From positions 1-64,000 of the forward strand of contig JAHLKH010000032.1 of the NCBI GenBank assembly GCA_025526915.1: a stretch of 64,000 nucleotides of DNA, read 5' to 3'. The first letter of the stretch is position 1; each line of letters starts with the position of its first letter. The translations under genes were made by a program, and so were the position numbers. The notes under the pieces are model-generated. The model was not told the origin of the DNA. It ran no database searches and saw only the letters and a program-made list of their open reading frames with translations. Source of the DNA: Entophlyctis helioformis (lineage: Eukaryota; Chytridiomycota; Chytridiomycetes; Chytridiales; Chytriomycetaceae). Positions 30,464 through 42,378 of the stretch are shown here, piece by piece.

Positions 30464-31323
30464 TTACGACTTGTCGGCAACGGTCTTGGTACCACGGAGC
30501 AGACCGGTTCTCCGGGCAGCAATGAGACCGACCTTCTGACCGGGGGGAGCGTAGCGCGACACGGTCGAGGCGTGACCAATGTGCTGGTGGTTACCACCAC
30601 CGTGGGGGTGGTCCACGGGGTTCATGGCAACACCACGGGTCTTGGGCCACGAGTTGCGCTTGACGCGGTACTTGTGGAAGGCACGACCAGCCTTGAGGAG
30701 GGGCTTGTCAATGCGGCCACCGCCAGCAACGATACCAATGGTGGCACGGCACTTGTTGGAGAGGACCTTCTTGGCACCAGAGGGGAGCTTGATGCGGGTC
30801 TTGCCCTCGTCGGGGTTCTGGCCAATGACGGTGGCGTAGTTGCCAGAGACACGGGCGAGCGCGCCACGGTCGCCGATCGACTCCTCGATGTTGCAGATGA
30901 TGGCACCCTCGGGGATCGACGAAAGGGGAAGGACGTTGCCGACGGTCAGGGCAGCCTTCTTACCGCAGTAAACGAACTGGCCAGTGAACATGCCCTCAGA
31001 GGCAATGAAGGTCTGCTCCTGGAGGCCGTACTTGTAGGGGTTGCGGAAAACAACCTTGGCAAGGGGAGCACCACGTCCGGGGTCGTGGATGATCTCCTTG
31101 ACGAGACCGCGGGTGTAGCCGTGCCTGGCCAGATCCAACGTTGTCGCCAGTGTCAGCCATCAATTCCGAGCCAAGTTCAAGCATCGCAAGCGCAGAGCGT
31201 AGCGGCAACATACTTCTCGGCGTAGTCGAGAGGACGGAGCTTGGCAGCGCCAACACGGCGGGAAGTGTGCGACTTGAAGATGCCGCCGGCACCCTTACGC
31301 TGAGCACGAATGACTCTACCCAT
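30464..31323 (-). CDS. RPL8: Cytosolic 60S ribosomal protein uL2 (RPL8)
   Basis: Exons 31323-31214 and 31124-30464 give 256 residues, normal for eukaryotic uL2 (about 254-257). N-terminus [19 protein letters not shown], then [20 protein letters not shown] across the splice. The universally conserved loop [17 protein letters not shown] holds the His that sits at the peptidyl transferase centre. Other signatures are [24 protein letters not shown] and [18 protein letters not shown]. It is part of the large subunit near the A/P-site tRNAs and subunit bridge B7b. The start is fixed by the conserved MGRVIR beginning. Promoter elements were not identified in the 785-nt upstream region. Confidence 0.97.
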
Positions 31324-32108
31324 TGCTGCATCGTCCACGAGACATGGCAAGAAAAGTCAGCATTTCGTCGAGTGCAAGGCCCAGGCAAGTGCACTCGAAT
31401 GCACAATGCGGCAGCAACAGCGGTTGACAGACAGACGAGCTGACGGTGCTGCTAGTGTTGGTTGCTGCCTGCGCTGGCTGCTGCTGTTGTGCGTCCAACT
31501 GGAGGTTTCCGTTGCTGGATGTCGAGGCTGCAGGTTGTGCAGACTGGAGCAGCCGGTGTAGCGGCCGCAAGCCAGTGCTGCAGCACATGCTTCCAGTAGT
31601 TGCCATGCCAGTCGGTGTGCCAGTCGGTCCTGCAAACGGAATCGAGTCGACTCGATTCGCTGCCGATTCTGCTGCTGCTGACGCTGGCTGAGCTGGCCGG
31701 CTGCGGCCCATGCTGCTATGGGTGCGATGGATGGGATGGATGGGATGCAGCGCATGGATAGACTGCCATCGATGGGATGGATGCATCCTTCACGTCCATC
31801 CAGCCCGTCTGCGACCCTGCGGCCCGTCAAAGGCACCGGCTGCTGTCCGTCGTGTCGCTGCCGTGGTCTGTCAACCGTGCGCCTCCAGCGGGGCGAGTCA
31901 CGCACCTTCGGATTTGTTGAGTGTGGTGCGAAACCAACCAACGCCGAAATTCAATCTCACAACGCTCGCTGCTGCCGTGCCCACCCAAAAACAAGCACCC
32001 AAATCAAATCGAATGGCGAGACGCGACGCGACGCGACGCGACCATCTCGCGTCACATTTTATTCAGTGCGTCGAGCCATTTGCTGTCTGCACAGTGCCTG
32101 CCTCCCGC
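31324..32108. other. Intergenic region upstream of RPL8, no gene seen
   Basis: 785 nt between the RPL8 start and the ARMC2 end, both minus strand. It contains a GGGATG/GGATG-type imprecise repeat (about 31717-31790) and a GACGC pentamer repeated four times near 32023-32040. It should contain the RPL8 promoter and possibly a 5' UTR intron. No frame shows family similarity. Confidence 0.5.
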
Positions 32109-35100
32109 TCATCCTCGGTCGTCTTCCTCCGATGATGTCGATGCGTCCCACTCGGCTATAATGGCGTCGCATACGCCCCAAAATACACTGTCGCCAGACT
32201 CGGCGTCGGTCTCAGCCAGTACGTCCTCAACGGCGTCGCACACCAATCGCTGCGCTTCCTTGCTGCTTGCACTGTCCACAGATCAAAAAAAGTTGGCCAC
32301 CATTCGGAAAGATGCCGTCCATGCCCAGACAACTCACCATATCTTGAACAGCGCCTGTGCCGCAATCGTTGCCATTGGCCAGTCTGCCAATCCAACAGAT
32401 TCTATAAACACCTCAATAAGCCTGTCCTCCCAAGGATTCACACAATGCAGTCAGCGTCAGTGTACAACAGCTCGTATTCCCCAACGCATCGGTCGCTCAC
32501 TTGGTGTGGCCCTCGTTTGAAAGAACACAAGCCCGGATGCTGTTGGCCTTGTGGCGATTTCCAAGGTTGAGCAGCACGCCGCATGCTTGGTGGACGACTG
32601 CCTTGTCAGCGTGGTCCAGCAGAATCGTCATGACTTGGCAAACTGTCGGTGCATTGGCGGTTAGCAAGTGAGCTTCTCTGTGTATCCTGTCTGACAAGAG
32701 TAACCCATGCGGTTGTATGTACCATGAGCCGTGTCAAAGCCCTGAACGTCTCGCAGCCGCGTCATGTTGGCGCTTGCACGGCACGCCTCCAGCACAATCT
32801 CGGGATTATCGTGCATGAGCAAAGGAAGCAGGTCTGCCATACGGTTTCAGCCAACGTAATCCATGCAACTATTGCGTTGACAAGCCAGTCTGTGCCACAG
32901 ACTTACAGCGTGCTGTCTCGGCTGATCGTGTAAACAGCCCATGTGTTGAATCCAAGTAAAATGTGACGTTGGCAAGCGCGGCCGTGACGTTCAGCAGTAA
33001 CTCCTCGTCAGTGTCCCGCTCCACAATGCCTGCTTCCACACACAAATGTCAGCCTTCCACCTTGGCATGCATCATCGCATTCACGTGCCAAAATGGACTG
33101 CAGTATACACTCACCACCAAGAATGTCAACAAGCACCTCCATCTCGGCCATCCCAACCAGCTCCTTGCCGCACTCTGGGTCAATGCTCAAATTGGCCACC
33201 AGTCGCACAAGCTAGCGTTCAGCGCCAGACAAACAGTCAGTCTCTGACCAGCGGCCCATCCCACAGAAAGCAGCCCACCTTGACAAGCAGATCGATATGC
33301 TCCCTGTCGACGATCAAGCCGCCGTCGATGCTCTGGCCTCGCAAACTGGCCGCGAACGAGTCTGCATATTCGCCAAACAGCGCAATAAGATCCGGAAGGC
33401 TGCCTCTCAGGAACACGCGGTGGGTGTCACCATCGACCGTCAGGTTACCCAGAATGAATCCTAGCCGCGTCAGAACAGGCTGTGGGGTTTTCTGTGTCGG
33501 TTGAGTTGGGTTGCGCTTCGTGCATAATGGGTGCTGATGGCGGCGTGGATCATGGGGAGAGCGATGGAGATTGCAGTGTGCAGGTGGGTTGAGATGCGAC
33601 GGTACCTTGTCCTGCTGGTACTTGACCATCAGTGCGACGTACGCCGCGATATGGGTCTGCTCGCCCATCCTGCTCAGACAGGCTTTGTACAGCGATAGTT
33701 TGCTGATTGTGGCGTCCGCCTGTTGTCAGTTGGGAAGAGCAGACTGCAGGACCATGACGAGATGAGCACTGAGCATGCGTACCTCAGGATGCGGCATGCA
33801 GCAAGAATCAGCTCGTCTGCATCCGTAAGCCCGTTTGACTCTATGAGAAGTGCAGAGAGCATATCGAGCGTTGATGGCATGGTGTGTGGTGGCGTTGGTG
33901 CTGATGATGTGTCTGTGATTTGGCCGTGATCCAGACGTTGCTTTGATCGGCCGCGCTCGACAGGAGCCACAAAGTGTGTTTGACAGCCAGCCGTTGACGC
34001 CAAGTTCCGCAAGCAGCCGCAGATCTGACATGATACGTTGCATGTCAATACAAGCCACATGGGCGGCCATTGCGCCAAACCATCGCCATTGAACCAGCAG
34101 TCGAAAGGGTATGCAGCACATGCATACACTTGCCTGTGCAAGCAACTGTGCCGCTTGAACATAGTCTTGATCGCTTCGTGTCCGGATGTCTGCCTTTTCG
34201 ACCAACTGACGGATTGCATACCCAAGTCGCTGAATGCCGCCCATCTGCACAAGCTGCTGCTGATTCGCGACGTTGTTTGTTGCATTCTTGAGCGCACCTG
34301 TTGCAAAGATGAGCAGGTGGCACCGCGGTCCGAAAAAAGTGGGGATGCTCTGCACATGAGCCGACACAAAGTCAAGCAGGCATTCTGTGCGTACTGCTTA
34401 GCATATGCGCATGCAGCTCGAGGCCAAGAGGGAGACGTACTCACCAAGCCCAAAGAGACAGCCAAATAGCCCGTCGTGCTTTTCGTTCTTGGACAGCTTG
34501 AACAGCAGCTGGCACGCGTTCAGCAGCAGCTGGTTGTCGTGAGTAAGCTTGAGAATGAGACTCGATGCCGAGATGGCAGCCTCTGCATCGCCCGAGTCGT
34601 GCATCCACTTGATGAGTGCCTGGATGACAGTTTCGCGTCGCCGCTTGTCGCGCAACTTGCACTGTGCATCTGTAGCAGTCGGTGCTGCGTCTGCTGGTTG
34701 TCGTAACCAATGCATGTCTTTGAGCTGCGCGTGCAGCTCGGCAATGTGTACATTGCCGTGCTTGGTGCTAGTGGATGACGCAAGAACCTCGAGAATGGCC
34801 ATCCATTTTGGATCGGTGTCTGGGGCTTCTCCAGTCGGCAGCTCATTCAGCCTGTCTGCCAAGGATTCAGGTGCACGTGTTTGGCATACGCCATGGCTCA
34901 CATCGCCATGCGATGCTGCCGGAATAGCCGGTCTTGGCGGTGTTGTCTGAGATGTACGCCTGGACCGCGAGATGGCCCCCTCTGCTGCGGGTGGTGCGTG
35001 GTCGTGCCGCTCGTCATCACCGACGCCGGCTTCGGATCGGTCCTCGTGTGATAGTGGCGCGCCACCACTGGAAGGATGGACTGCCTGCGATATCGAATGG

Positions 35101-36013
35101 CCAGGCACAGATCTATCATGCGAGCCAGACTGATCAGCATCAGTAGAGCCTTGGGTCAACCGCTTTGCATGATGCTTGCGCGTGAAGCTGAGTCCTTGCC
35201 GAACGTGACTCTGTCCAGTTGATGCTGGGCCGTCTTCATGCACACCATTCGTTGAGGATGCCACTGGCGGTCGCTGAGGCGGATTTGGAAGAGGCAATTG
35301 CCATGCTCGACTGTTTGGTCGGCTTGCTTAGCCCTGCCCCTGTCCGCTTTGGAGCGAGGCTGGCCTTTTGAGAGTTGAAGGCCGTCCTTGTCCGAATCTG
35401 AAACCGACTTGTCATCGTCACCATCGTCGCCATTCAAGTCGTGCCGCTTAGTGGAGCGTGTCTGCGCCGGTTCCTTTCCCTGGCGATGCTGGCTGCGATG
35501 GTGCGGGTCGCTTGCAATGTAGAGCGTGTCAAAATGTGCCGCTCAGCGCAGCAGAAGCAGAGAAACAGAAGACGCATACCGCTTCGAGATGGCATCGTCA
35601 CGGCCAATACTGCCAGTTGGCAATGCAGCGTCACGGCCATGTAGGCCAAGGCTGCAACCTGGCTCTTGAACAATGCCACGGAGAGTAGGCTTTCGTCGTG
35701 AGGCTCCCGCAACCGACCAGAAGAGTGTTCCTGTGCGGTCTGGCACGGCAGGCGTGACTGGACGCGTTGGGCGACTCAGCGAGGCTCTGGCGTCTGCAAT
35801 GAGTTGCGAGGCTGGTGGGTGGGGCAGATGGGCCGTTGAGTAGAACGGCGAGGGCTGCCGCGTGCGCTTGGCGCCAGGTGGCGTTGGCATTGGCGCTGGC
35901 GTAGGTGGCGACTGGGAGGGAATGGCGGTCGCAGTATGCATCATCTCGGCAGGAGAAGACGTTTGGGGCTTTGAGAAGCAGTCGCAAAACGCGGCTGGAA
36001 AAGTGGCGTTCAT
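32109..36013 (-). CDS. ARMC2: ARMC2-like armadillo-repeat protein of the flagellum
   Basis: A multi-exon minus-strand gene. Exon 1 (36013-35580) encodes the ARMC2-type N-terminus: SPFYSTAHLPHPPASQLIAD then ARASLSRPTRPVTP. A long exon around 35300-34400 encodes a disordered stretch and the first helical repeats (WMAILEVLASSTSTKHGNVH). Later exons carry armadillo repeats: LLIFATGALKNATNNVANQQ, LVRLVANLSIDPECGKELVG, PEIVLEACRASANMTRLRDV, VVHQACGVLLNLGNRHKANS and IEVFIESVGLADWPMATIAA. The last exon runs from about 32285 to the TGA at 32111-32109. The order and the late GLADWPMAT block match animal ARMC2, needed for axonemal central-pair/radial-spoke assembly in sperm. Exon boundaries in the middle (33.0-34.4 kb) are only approximate. 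A zoospore-flagellum role is inferred. Confidence 0.82.
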
Positions 36014-36146
36014 CGCGCTTTGTACTGGGGCAGGAGCGAGTCCATCAGTGCCCCAATGGGATTGGCATCTGAAGATGGCACAGATAGTGTGTGCTGCGGA
36101 AAGAGAGCCAGAATGGGAGAAGCGGTTTAATACAAGAAGTCATCGC

Positions 36147-37349
36147 TTAGATGAAGCCAATCTTGTTAGCAACCTCAAGGGCATCGGCATCGGCGACGAG
36201 GCGGACAAAGGCCTTCTTGGTGCCGTCGGGTCTGTTGGTTGCAATGGATGCCACCGTGCAAGGAACAGACCAAAGCAGTCAGAAACACACGATCGGCAAG
36301 AATGTGCACACACGGAAAAAGCAAGTGTACCTGACGAGGGTGTTGACGTTGGCGGCCTTGACCTGGTAGAGCTTGAAGACGGCATCGGCGATCTGCTTCT
36401 TGTTGGCACGGACGTCGCAAACGAAGACGAGAGTGTTGTGGGTCTCGACCTTCTTCATGGCAGTCTCCGTGTTGAGGGGGAACTTGATGACCTTGAACTG
36501 GTCAAGGAGGGGGGCCTTGGCGACGGCCTTGCGGACGTACTTGGGGACGCGGGCCAGACGGAGGGTCTTGGGGCGGTGGAAGGTGGTCGAGGTGATCACC
36601 TTGCGCTGGACCTTGGCGGTGCCCTTGAGGACGGCCTTCTTGGCGGCAGCAGCCTTCTTGACAGCGTCAGTCTCTGTCAGCGCCAGGGAAACAGCAAGCC
36701 GTCAGTCAGCATCTGAAAGGTGCAACGCAAGCAAGCAGCTGATGCCGAGAGCAAGAGAGAGCGAGACGGAGCTAGACGGAGAGGGCGAGAGCAGGAAGGC
36801 GGCAGCAGACAAGCGCTGCATTTGACGTTGATGCTGGATTGCTATAACAGTCGTTGCAATGCTGGCGGCGTGTGGTGCGGCGAGAGAGAGTTTGCCACTC
36901 AGGCAACGGTGCCCAGGCAGTTGGTGCAAAGGCTGTGTGCGGCTGGGTGTGGGCTGATGGATTGGTGTGTGCGGCTGCGGTGCATATGCGACGGGCTGGT
37001 GGAGGTCGCACTCTGTGCAGGGCCGGCACTGCACCAATCCTGCAACAGCAGCAGCGGCCGTCTGGCAGCAGCCGTCTAGCAGCACGCCTGCGTCCAGAAG
37101 AAAAACAGCGGCTGTTTCGTCGTCAAAGTCTCGCTTCCAAGGTTGCAGCTGATGGCCGTGTGTTGGTGCTGCTGCTCCTCCTGATGCTGCTGCGCCTGAA
37201 CCTCCTGCACATGCGAGTGCCGGTTTGCAGCTTGGTGCGTCTCTTGCATGCGTCGTATCTGCTGCCGTGCTCTGCCGTGCTCTGCCCTCGCCTCTCGCTC
37301 TCTCTCTCGCTGCGTTGCTCATGCACGTACTCTTGACAACGGGAGCCAT
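36147..37349 (-). CDS. RPL23A: Cytosolic 60S ribosomal protein uL23 (RPL23A/L25)
   Basis: Exons 37349-37331, 36673-36331 and 36231-36147 give 148 residues. Start MAPVVK, then a Lys/Ala-rich extension ([20 protein letters not shown]), then the conserved core [55 protein letters not shown] and [17 protein letters not shown], ending [11 protein letters not shown]. uL23 lies at the polypeptide exit tunnel and docks signal recognition particle and nascent-chain factors. The first intron is 657 nt, long for this region, and splits the gene after six codons, a position often used for regulatory introns in ribosomal protein genes. ARMC2 starts 134 nt downstream on the same strand. Confidence 0.96.
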
Positions 37350-37478
37350 TTGTGTTAGTTGCGAGTGTGAGGTGAAAGGCGCTGTGCGAGCGGGCCGCCA
37401 GCACCCAATGGCACCTGCAGAAAAGAAAATCGGAGGTTTTCCATCCAGCCAACCATCTGCCCGCAATGCTCGGAGATT

Positions 37479-37491
37479 TACGTCACGTGAC
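37479..37491. promoter_or_regulatory. CRE/E-box element upstream of RPL23A
   Basis: TACGTCACGTGAC combines a TACGTCA half resembling a bZIP site with a CACGTG E-box. It sits about 130 bp upstream of the RPL23A start codon on the minus strand. Function is inferred from position. Confidence 0.4.
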
Positions 37492-37743
37492 AAACGCGTG
37501 CCCGATCGTGTGCAGCGCGAACGCGACGAGGCAGATGAGGAGGAGCGCGAATGTGAAAGGGTAAGATGGTGTACGGGACATCATTGGGTTGTATTGCAGT
37601 TGGTTGGGTTTCGCTGGAAAGAAAGAGAGAGGGCAGGGTAGTAGGTATGGTTCAACGAAATGTTCTTTTCCGAGATACCGCTGGTTCAAAATATAGGCTT
37701 GGGCTTGAGGGGGGAGACACTACACAAACAAGGCAGGGGATGC

Positions 37744-37746
<3 letters not shown>

Positions 37747-37827
<81 letters not shown>
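37747..37827. repeat. (GA)n microsatellite
   Basis: About 40 AG/GA dinucleotides with one phase break (aggaga) at 37800/37801. On the minus strand it is a (CT)n tract; it lies just downstream of the unrecognised gene ending at 37878. Confidence 0.95.
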
Positions 37828-37877
37828 TCAAGATTTCGTGCAGAGCACAATGCTATGGATCAGCTCACACTATTGGA

Positions 37878-39542
37878 CTAAATGCGCAGACGCTGCATAA
37901 ATCGGCGGCCTAGTTCTTTGGCTCGGCGAAATACGAGGCGTGGATAGGCGCTCATTGGGGTCGGAACCGGTGCTGTTGCGATGGGAATCGGAACCGTTTG
38001 GGTGTGTTGCGTGGCCACAGTTTGCGGTGCAGCCCATTGGTTCACTACGGGGCGTTGGATTTCGTTGCTGATACGGCCAAAGACAATGTGTTCACCGCCG
38101 TTCTGTTCAATGTAGTCGTACGCGCCATTGACTGTGTCGCAGTCCGAGCCGACCTGCATTCAAGGACGCAATCCATGTGTGGCCAGTTGAGCATGTTCCA
38201 AGGCGTTAGTAGCAATGCATGATGATCGGCCGGGTTAGCAATTCGTTGGATGCTTGGCGCACGAAACCACGTCTCGAGTCGGGGAATGGAACACGCGAGA
38301 CGTACGTCATCATCGTCGTCATCGCCAAAGACGGTGGCAGTATCGTCAACACAAGCCGTGTTGTTGTTGTCGCTGGCGTTGTTGAAAAGAGCGAAGCACT
38401 GTTCGGCAGTAAGGACGACCTGCGACGACTGGGGAGTGGAAAGAGTCGAAACAGGAGTGCGTGTCTTGTGTTGTCAGCGAAGCCAGCAGCAAACATCAAG
38501 CCTTGCCACGCACCTCGTAGTAGCGGCGCTGAATGTCAGTCTGAACATTAATGGCGTCAATGGCGTCGACAGATTCAGTGAAGCCCTGCGATGACAAACA
38601 GCAGTGATGCAAGCCAAATGGTGGTGTGAGCCGCGTCGATATTGGAGATTTCGTGCCAACAAGAACGCCGCGCTCCCTCGCATGGCAAAAACACGAGAAG
38701 CGTGGTTCAGTCAATCAACTTACGGCGGCAAGTTGCTCGGCAGCCTCCAACATAAGTCCGGCTGTTGAAACAGTCTGCAATGGGCAGAGGGGGCAGAGAG
38801 TCAGACGGGTGCGGTGGACAAATGGGGCAGACAAGCAGGCAAACAAGCTCACAGTTTCGAACTGCTCGGCGTTCATGTGCTCAAAAATCGCAGAGCCAAT
38901 CTCCATTCCAGTAGCGAGGCCTGCATTCTGCAGTGTAATCTCGGCAATCAGTCTCGAAATAGTCGCGACCAGCAGGGTGGCGGCAACGAATTGGGCATTC
39001 GCGTATGTTATTGTCGCTTGGACTTGGGGCTCCGCGGCAGAAATCGTGGGCTCGAGGGTCTCGATATCCGCGGGCTCGGCGGCAAAGGATTCGGGATTAC
39101 TTTCGATGGTGTCGGCGGCCAGCTCGGACTCGGTCTCAGCCTCGGTCTCAGCCACGGCCTCGTTGGCAACGGTAGTCTCGTTGGCAACGGCAGTTTCGGT
39201 CTCGGTGGCAATATCGTCCATCGCGTCGGCCAGCGCGGCATCGGCGAGCTGCTCTGCTGCGATGAGAATGGCTGCAGCGATAGTCAGCGTGTCCAGCACG
39301 TAGGGCTCGGCGGCAGGGGCAACGGTAGTCTCGGCTTCAATCGCGGTCGCGGTCTCGGTGGCAATATCGTCCATCGCGTCGGCCAGCGCGGCATCGGCGA
39401 GCTGTTCTGCTGCGATGAGAATAGCAGCAGCGATAGTCAGCGTGTCCAGCGCGTAGGGCACGGCGGCAGGGGCGACGACGACGACAGGCTCAAGCTTCTC
39501 GGAAACGGCACTCGGCTTGCTCGTTTTAATGAACGATGGCAT
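37878..39542 (-). CDS. Unrecognised Ala-rich protein with an internal duplication
   Basis: A minus-strand gene of about five exons: a long first exon ending near 38853 (EHMNAEQFET), then short exons joined by GT-AG introns (TVSTAGLMLEAAEQLAA, GFTESVDAIDAINVQTDIQR, SSQVVLTAEQCFALFNNASD), and a last exon from about 38160 to the stop at 37878. Exon 1 contains two nearly identical copies of a block of about 50 residues (PYALDTLTIAAAILIAAEQL and PYVLDTLTIAAAILIAAEQL, both continuing ADAALADAMDDIATET), then a third weaker Ala/Glu-rich segment. An acidic patch FGDDDDD sits at an exon end. Several Met could start it (39710, 39632, 39554, 39542); the first overlaps the STI1 start codon on the other strand, so a downstream one is preferred. 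No family recognised; possibly an amphipathic helical surface or lipid-binding protein, a guess. Confidence 0.55.
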
Positions 39543-39708
39543 GTCCCTGAGCATCGACTTTGCGCGGTGGCCCAGCGACCGGACGCGACAGACAGCTCTG
39601 CTCAGCACAAGATCCTTTGCGAACGACCACATGTCTGCGAAACTTTTGAGGGAAGCACGCCGAATCACCTTTGCCTCAGATTTGCAATCCGAACACGAGA
39701 TCAACATC

Positions 39709-42183
39709 ATGACTGTGCGTGAATCTGTCTGTCTGCCAGGCGTGCGTGTCTGCCTGTCTGGCTGCATGCCGGCACGCCAGCGAGCCCGCACGGCCAGTAC
39801 TGACCACACACACGGCCAATCCGTGCTGCGGCACACAGGCCGACGACCTCAAGGCGCAGGGCAACAAGGCCTTTTCGGCCGGCGACTTCCCCACGGCCAT
39901 CCAGTTCTTCTCCGAGGCCATCACCAACGACCCTGCCAACCATGTGCTCTACTCCAACCGGTGCGTCTGCTTTGCTGCCTCACTGCCACGCTGCCACGCT
40001 GCCTCGCTGCATGTCTGGCTGCCTCGCTTCCTTCCTGCCTGCCTGCTGCCACTCCGACCCTCCCCCTCCTGCAGCCTCTGCCGCCCGCACGCCTCCGCCC
40101 ATCGTGGCCTGTGCATCATTGCTGTTCAACTGACCGATTCCTTCCATCGGTTTCCGCGTCCATCTCGAACGGTCTCGAACGGTCTCTCGAACGCCATGTG
40201 CAGGTCTGCTGCATACGCAAGCCTGCACGAGTACGAAAAGGCATTCCAGGATGCCGAAAAGACCGTCTCTCTCAAGCCCGACTGGGCCAAGGTACCCAGC
40301 CCCTCCCCCTCCCCCTTCCCCTGTCTTGATCGCACCAGCCTTTGGGGCTTTGCTGACCACGCTCTTGGGCGATCGCTGTTTGCCAGGGCTACTCGCGCAA
40401 GGGTGCTGCCCTACACGGTCTGGGCAACCTTGTTGATGCTGCCGAGGCCTACGAGAAGGGCCTCGAGCTCGAGCCCGGCAGTGCCCTCCTCAAGAAGGGT
40501 CTGGCGGACGTCGAGGCTGCCCTTGCCTCGTCCAAGGACAATCCCATGGCCAAGATCTTTGGCCCTGGTCTCTTTGAGAAGATCGCGGCCAACCCCAAGC
40601 TTGCGCCGTTCCTTGCCCAGGCCGACCTCGTCGCCAAGCTCCGTGACATCCAGGCCAACCCCAACAACATCAACCTGTGCGTGCTCGCCGGTTTGGATTC
40701 GCATGGTGCACCATCACGGCTCTGATGCTGACTTGAATCCCATCACCAGGTACATGCAGGACCCTCGCATGATGAACATCATGCTTGGCCTCATGGGGCT
40801 TGATGCCAACGTCGCCACAAACGACGACGAGCTCGCCAGCGCCAAGGCAGATGCCCAGGCCAACATTGACGCGCGCCGCGCTGCCGAGGCTTCTGCTGCC
40901 TCGTCGCGTCCTGCTCCTACTCCTGCTGCTGCTGCTGCTCCCAAGAGCCAGCCCGAGCCTACTCCCATGGAGGAGGAGCTGAGCGATGAGGAGAAGGAGA
41001 AGCGTGCCAAGCGCGCTGCCAGCGAAGACGAAAAGACCAAGGGCAACGCCGCCTACAAGAAGCGCTCGTTTGACGAGGCGCTCAAGCACTACGAGGCTGC
41101 CTGGAACCACGATAACACCAACATTGCCGTGCTCACCAACAAGGCCGCTGTGCTCTTTGAGATGAGCAAGTTTGAGGACTGCATCAAGGCTTGCGAGCAG
41201 GCTGTGGATGCTGGCCGCGAGCTCCGTGCCGACTACAAGCTTATTGCCCGGTGAGTGTGTTGCAGGCGAGCGGCCAGCTTACTGGCACTGGCTGACGCGT
41301 GGTTGTCCCGACCGACAGTGCTCTTGGCCGCATTGGCACGTCGTACACCAAGCTCGACGACTACAAGAACGCCATCAAGTACTTTGGCAAGTCGCTTGCC
41401 GAGCATCGCACTGCCGACATCCTCGAGAAGCTCCGCGACGCCGAGAAGATCCAAAAGAAGCGCGAAGAGGAGGCGTACCGCGACCCCGTCCTGGCTGACG
41501 AGGCCCGCGAGAAGGGTAACGAGCTCTTCAAGGCACACAACTACGTCGAGGCCGTCAAGTTCTACGCGGATGCCATCAAGCGCAACCCGACCGACCCGCG
41601 CAACTACTCTAACCGCGCCGCCTGCTACACCAAGCTCATGGCGCTTCCCGAGGCCGACCGCGACTGTGACGAGGCGATCCGCCTTGACCCTGGGTTCCTC
41701 AAGGCATACATCCGCAAGGCGGCCATCCTCTTTGCCAAGCGCGACTACTTGAAGTGTGTCGAGCTGTGCGAGGAGACGATGAGCAAGGACACGGAGCACA
41801 AGCACGCCAACGAGCTCCAACAACAGGTCTGTGCATTGCGCAACTCTCCTCCTTTTCTCTGTTCTGAGCTCTGACTCTGGCAATGTGCACATCTGACGCG
41901 TTTATCTTGCACGACCGACCGACCGACCATGGCCGACCAACAGATCCAAAAGGCGTACATGGCACTCGGCACACAGAACTCGGGCAGCCGCGAAGAGACG
42001 TACGCACGCGCGATGCAGGATCCCGAGGTGCAGGCCATCATGGGCGACCCCGTCATGCAGACCATTCTCAAGCAGATGCAGGAGGAGCCCGGCGCGGTCC
42101 GCGACCACATGAAGAACCCGGTCATTGCCGAGAAGATCCGCAAGCTCATCAACGCGGGCATCATCTCCACGTCGTCGCGCTAA
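39709..42183 (+). CDS. STI1: STI1/HOP Hsp70-Hsp90 organising co-chaperone
   Basis: Exons 39709-39714, 39839-39960, 40204-40291, 40387-40676, 40750-41250, 41319-41826 and 41944-42183 give 584 residues (yeast Sti1 has 589). TPR1 follows MTADDLKAQGNKAFSAGDF and YSNRSAAYASLHEYEKA. The first DP domain has NPMAKIFGPGLFEKIAANPK and PRMMNIMLGLMGLD. After a charged linker (SDEEKEKRAKRAASEDEKTK) TPR2A (GNAAYKKRSFDEALKHYEAA) and TPR2B (GNELFKAHNYVEAVKFYADA, YSNRAACYTKLMALPEADRD) follow. The second DP domain ends MKNPVIAEKIRKLINAGII. The protein passes clients from Hsp70 to Hsp90 in the cytosol, TPR clamps holding the EEVD tails. The first exon encodes only Met-Thr. The start codon overlaps a possible minus-strand ATG. 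Confidence 0.96.
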
Positions 42184-42378
42184 TCTGTCGCGGGCGGGAT
42201 CTGAACTTGTGACCTCTCAGCTTGCAGACAAGAAACTATGCGCAAGGGTGACAAACTGAATGAACAACAATGAGCATCATCGCATCTAGTGGACAATGCA
42301 GTTTATGGGATGCATGGATAGGTGGATGGATGGATGAGTGCGACTCCGATACTCAAGGGCATGCGGCAGCGTGGCCGC

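Larger units (their letters stand above)
37350..37877. other. Intergenic region with RPL23A promoter and (GA)n tract
   Basis: 528 nt without a convincing gene. A TACGTCACGTGAC element (37479-37491, CRE-like plus CACGTG) lies about 130 nt upstream of the RPL23A start. A (GA)n tract spans 37747-37827, interrupted once at 37800/37801. A 68-codon minus-strand frame (37689-37483) with a hydrophobic end is noted but not supported as a gene. Confidence 0.5.

Noticed and set aside
30392..31225. Plus-strand frame of 277 codons across RPL8
   Set aside because: Antisense shadow of the highly conserved uL2 coding sequence.
37483..37689. Small minus-strand frame of 68 codons with a hydrophobic end
   Set aside because: It lies in the RPL23A upstream region, overlaps the CRE/E-box element, has no recognisable family and no clear promoter.
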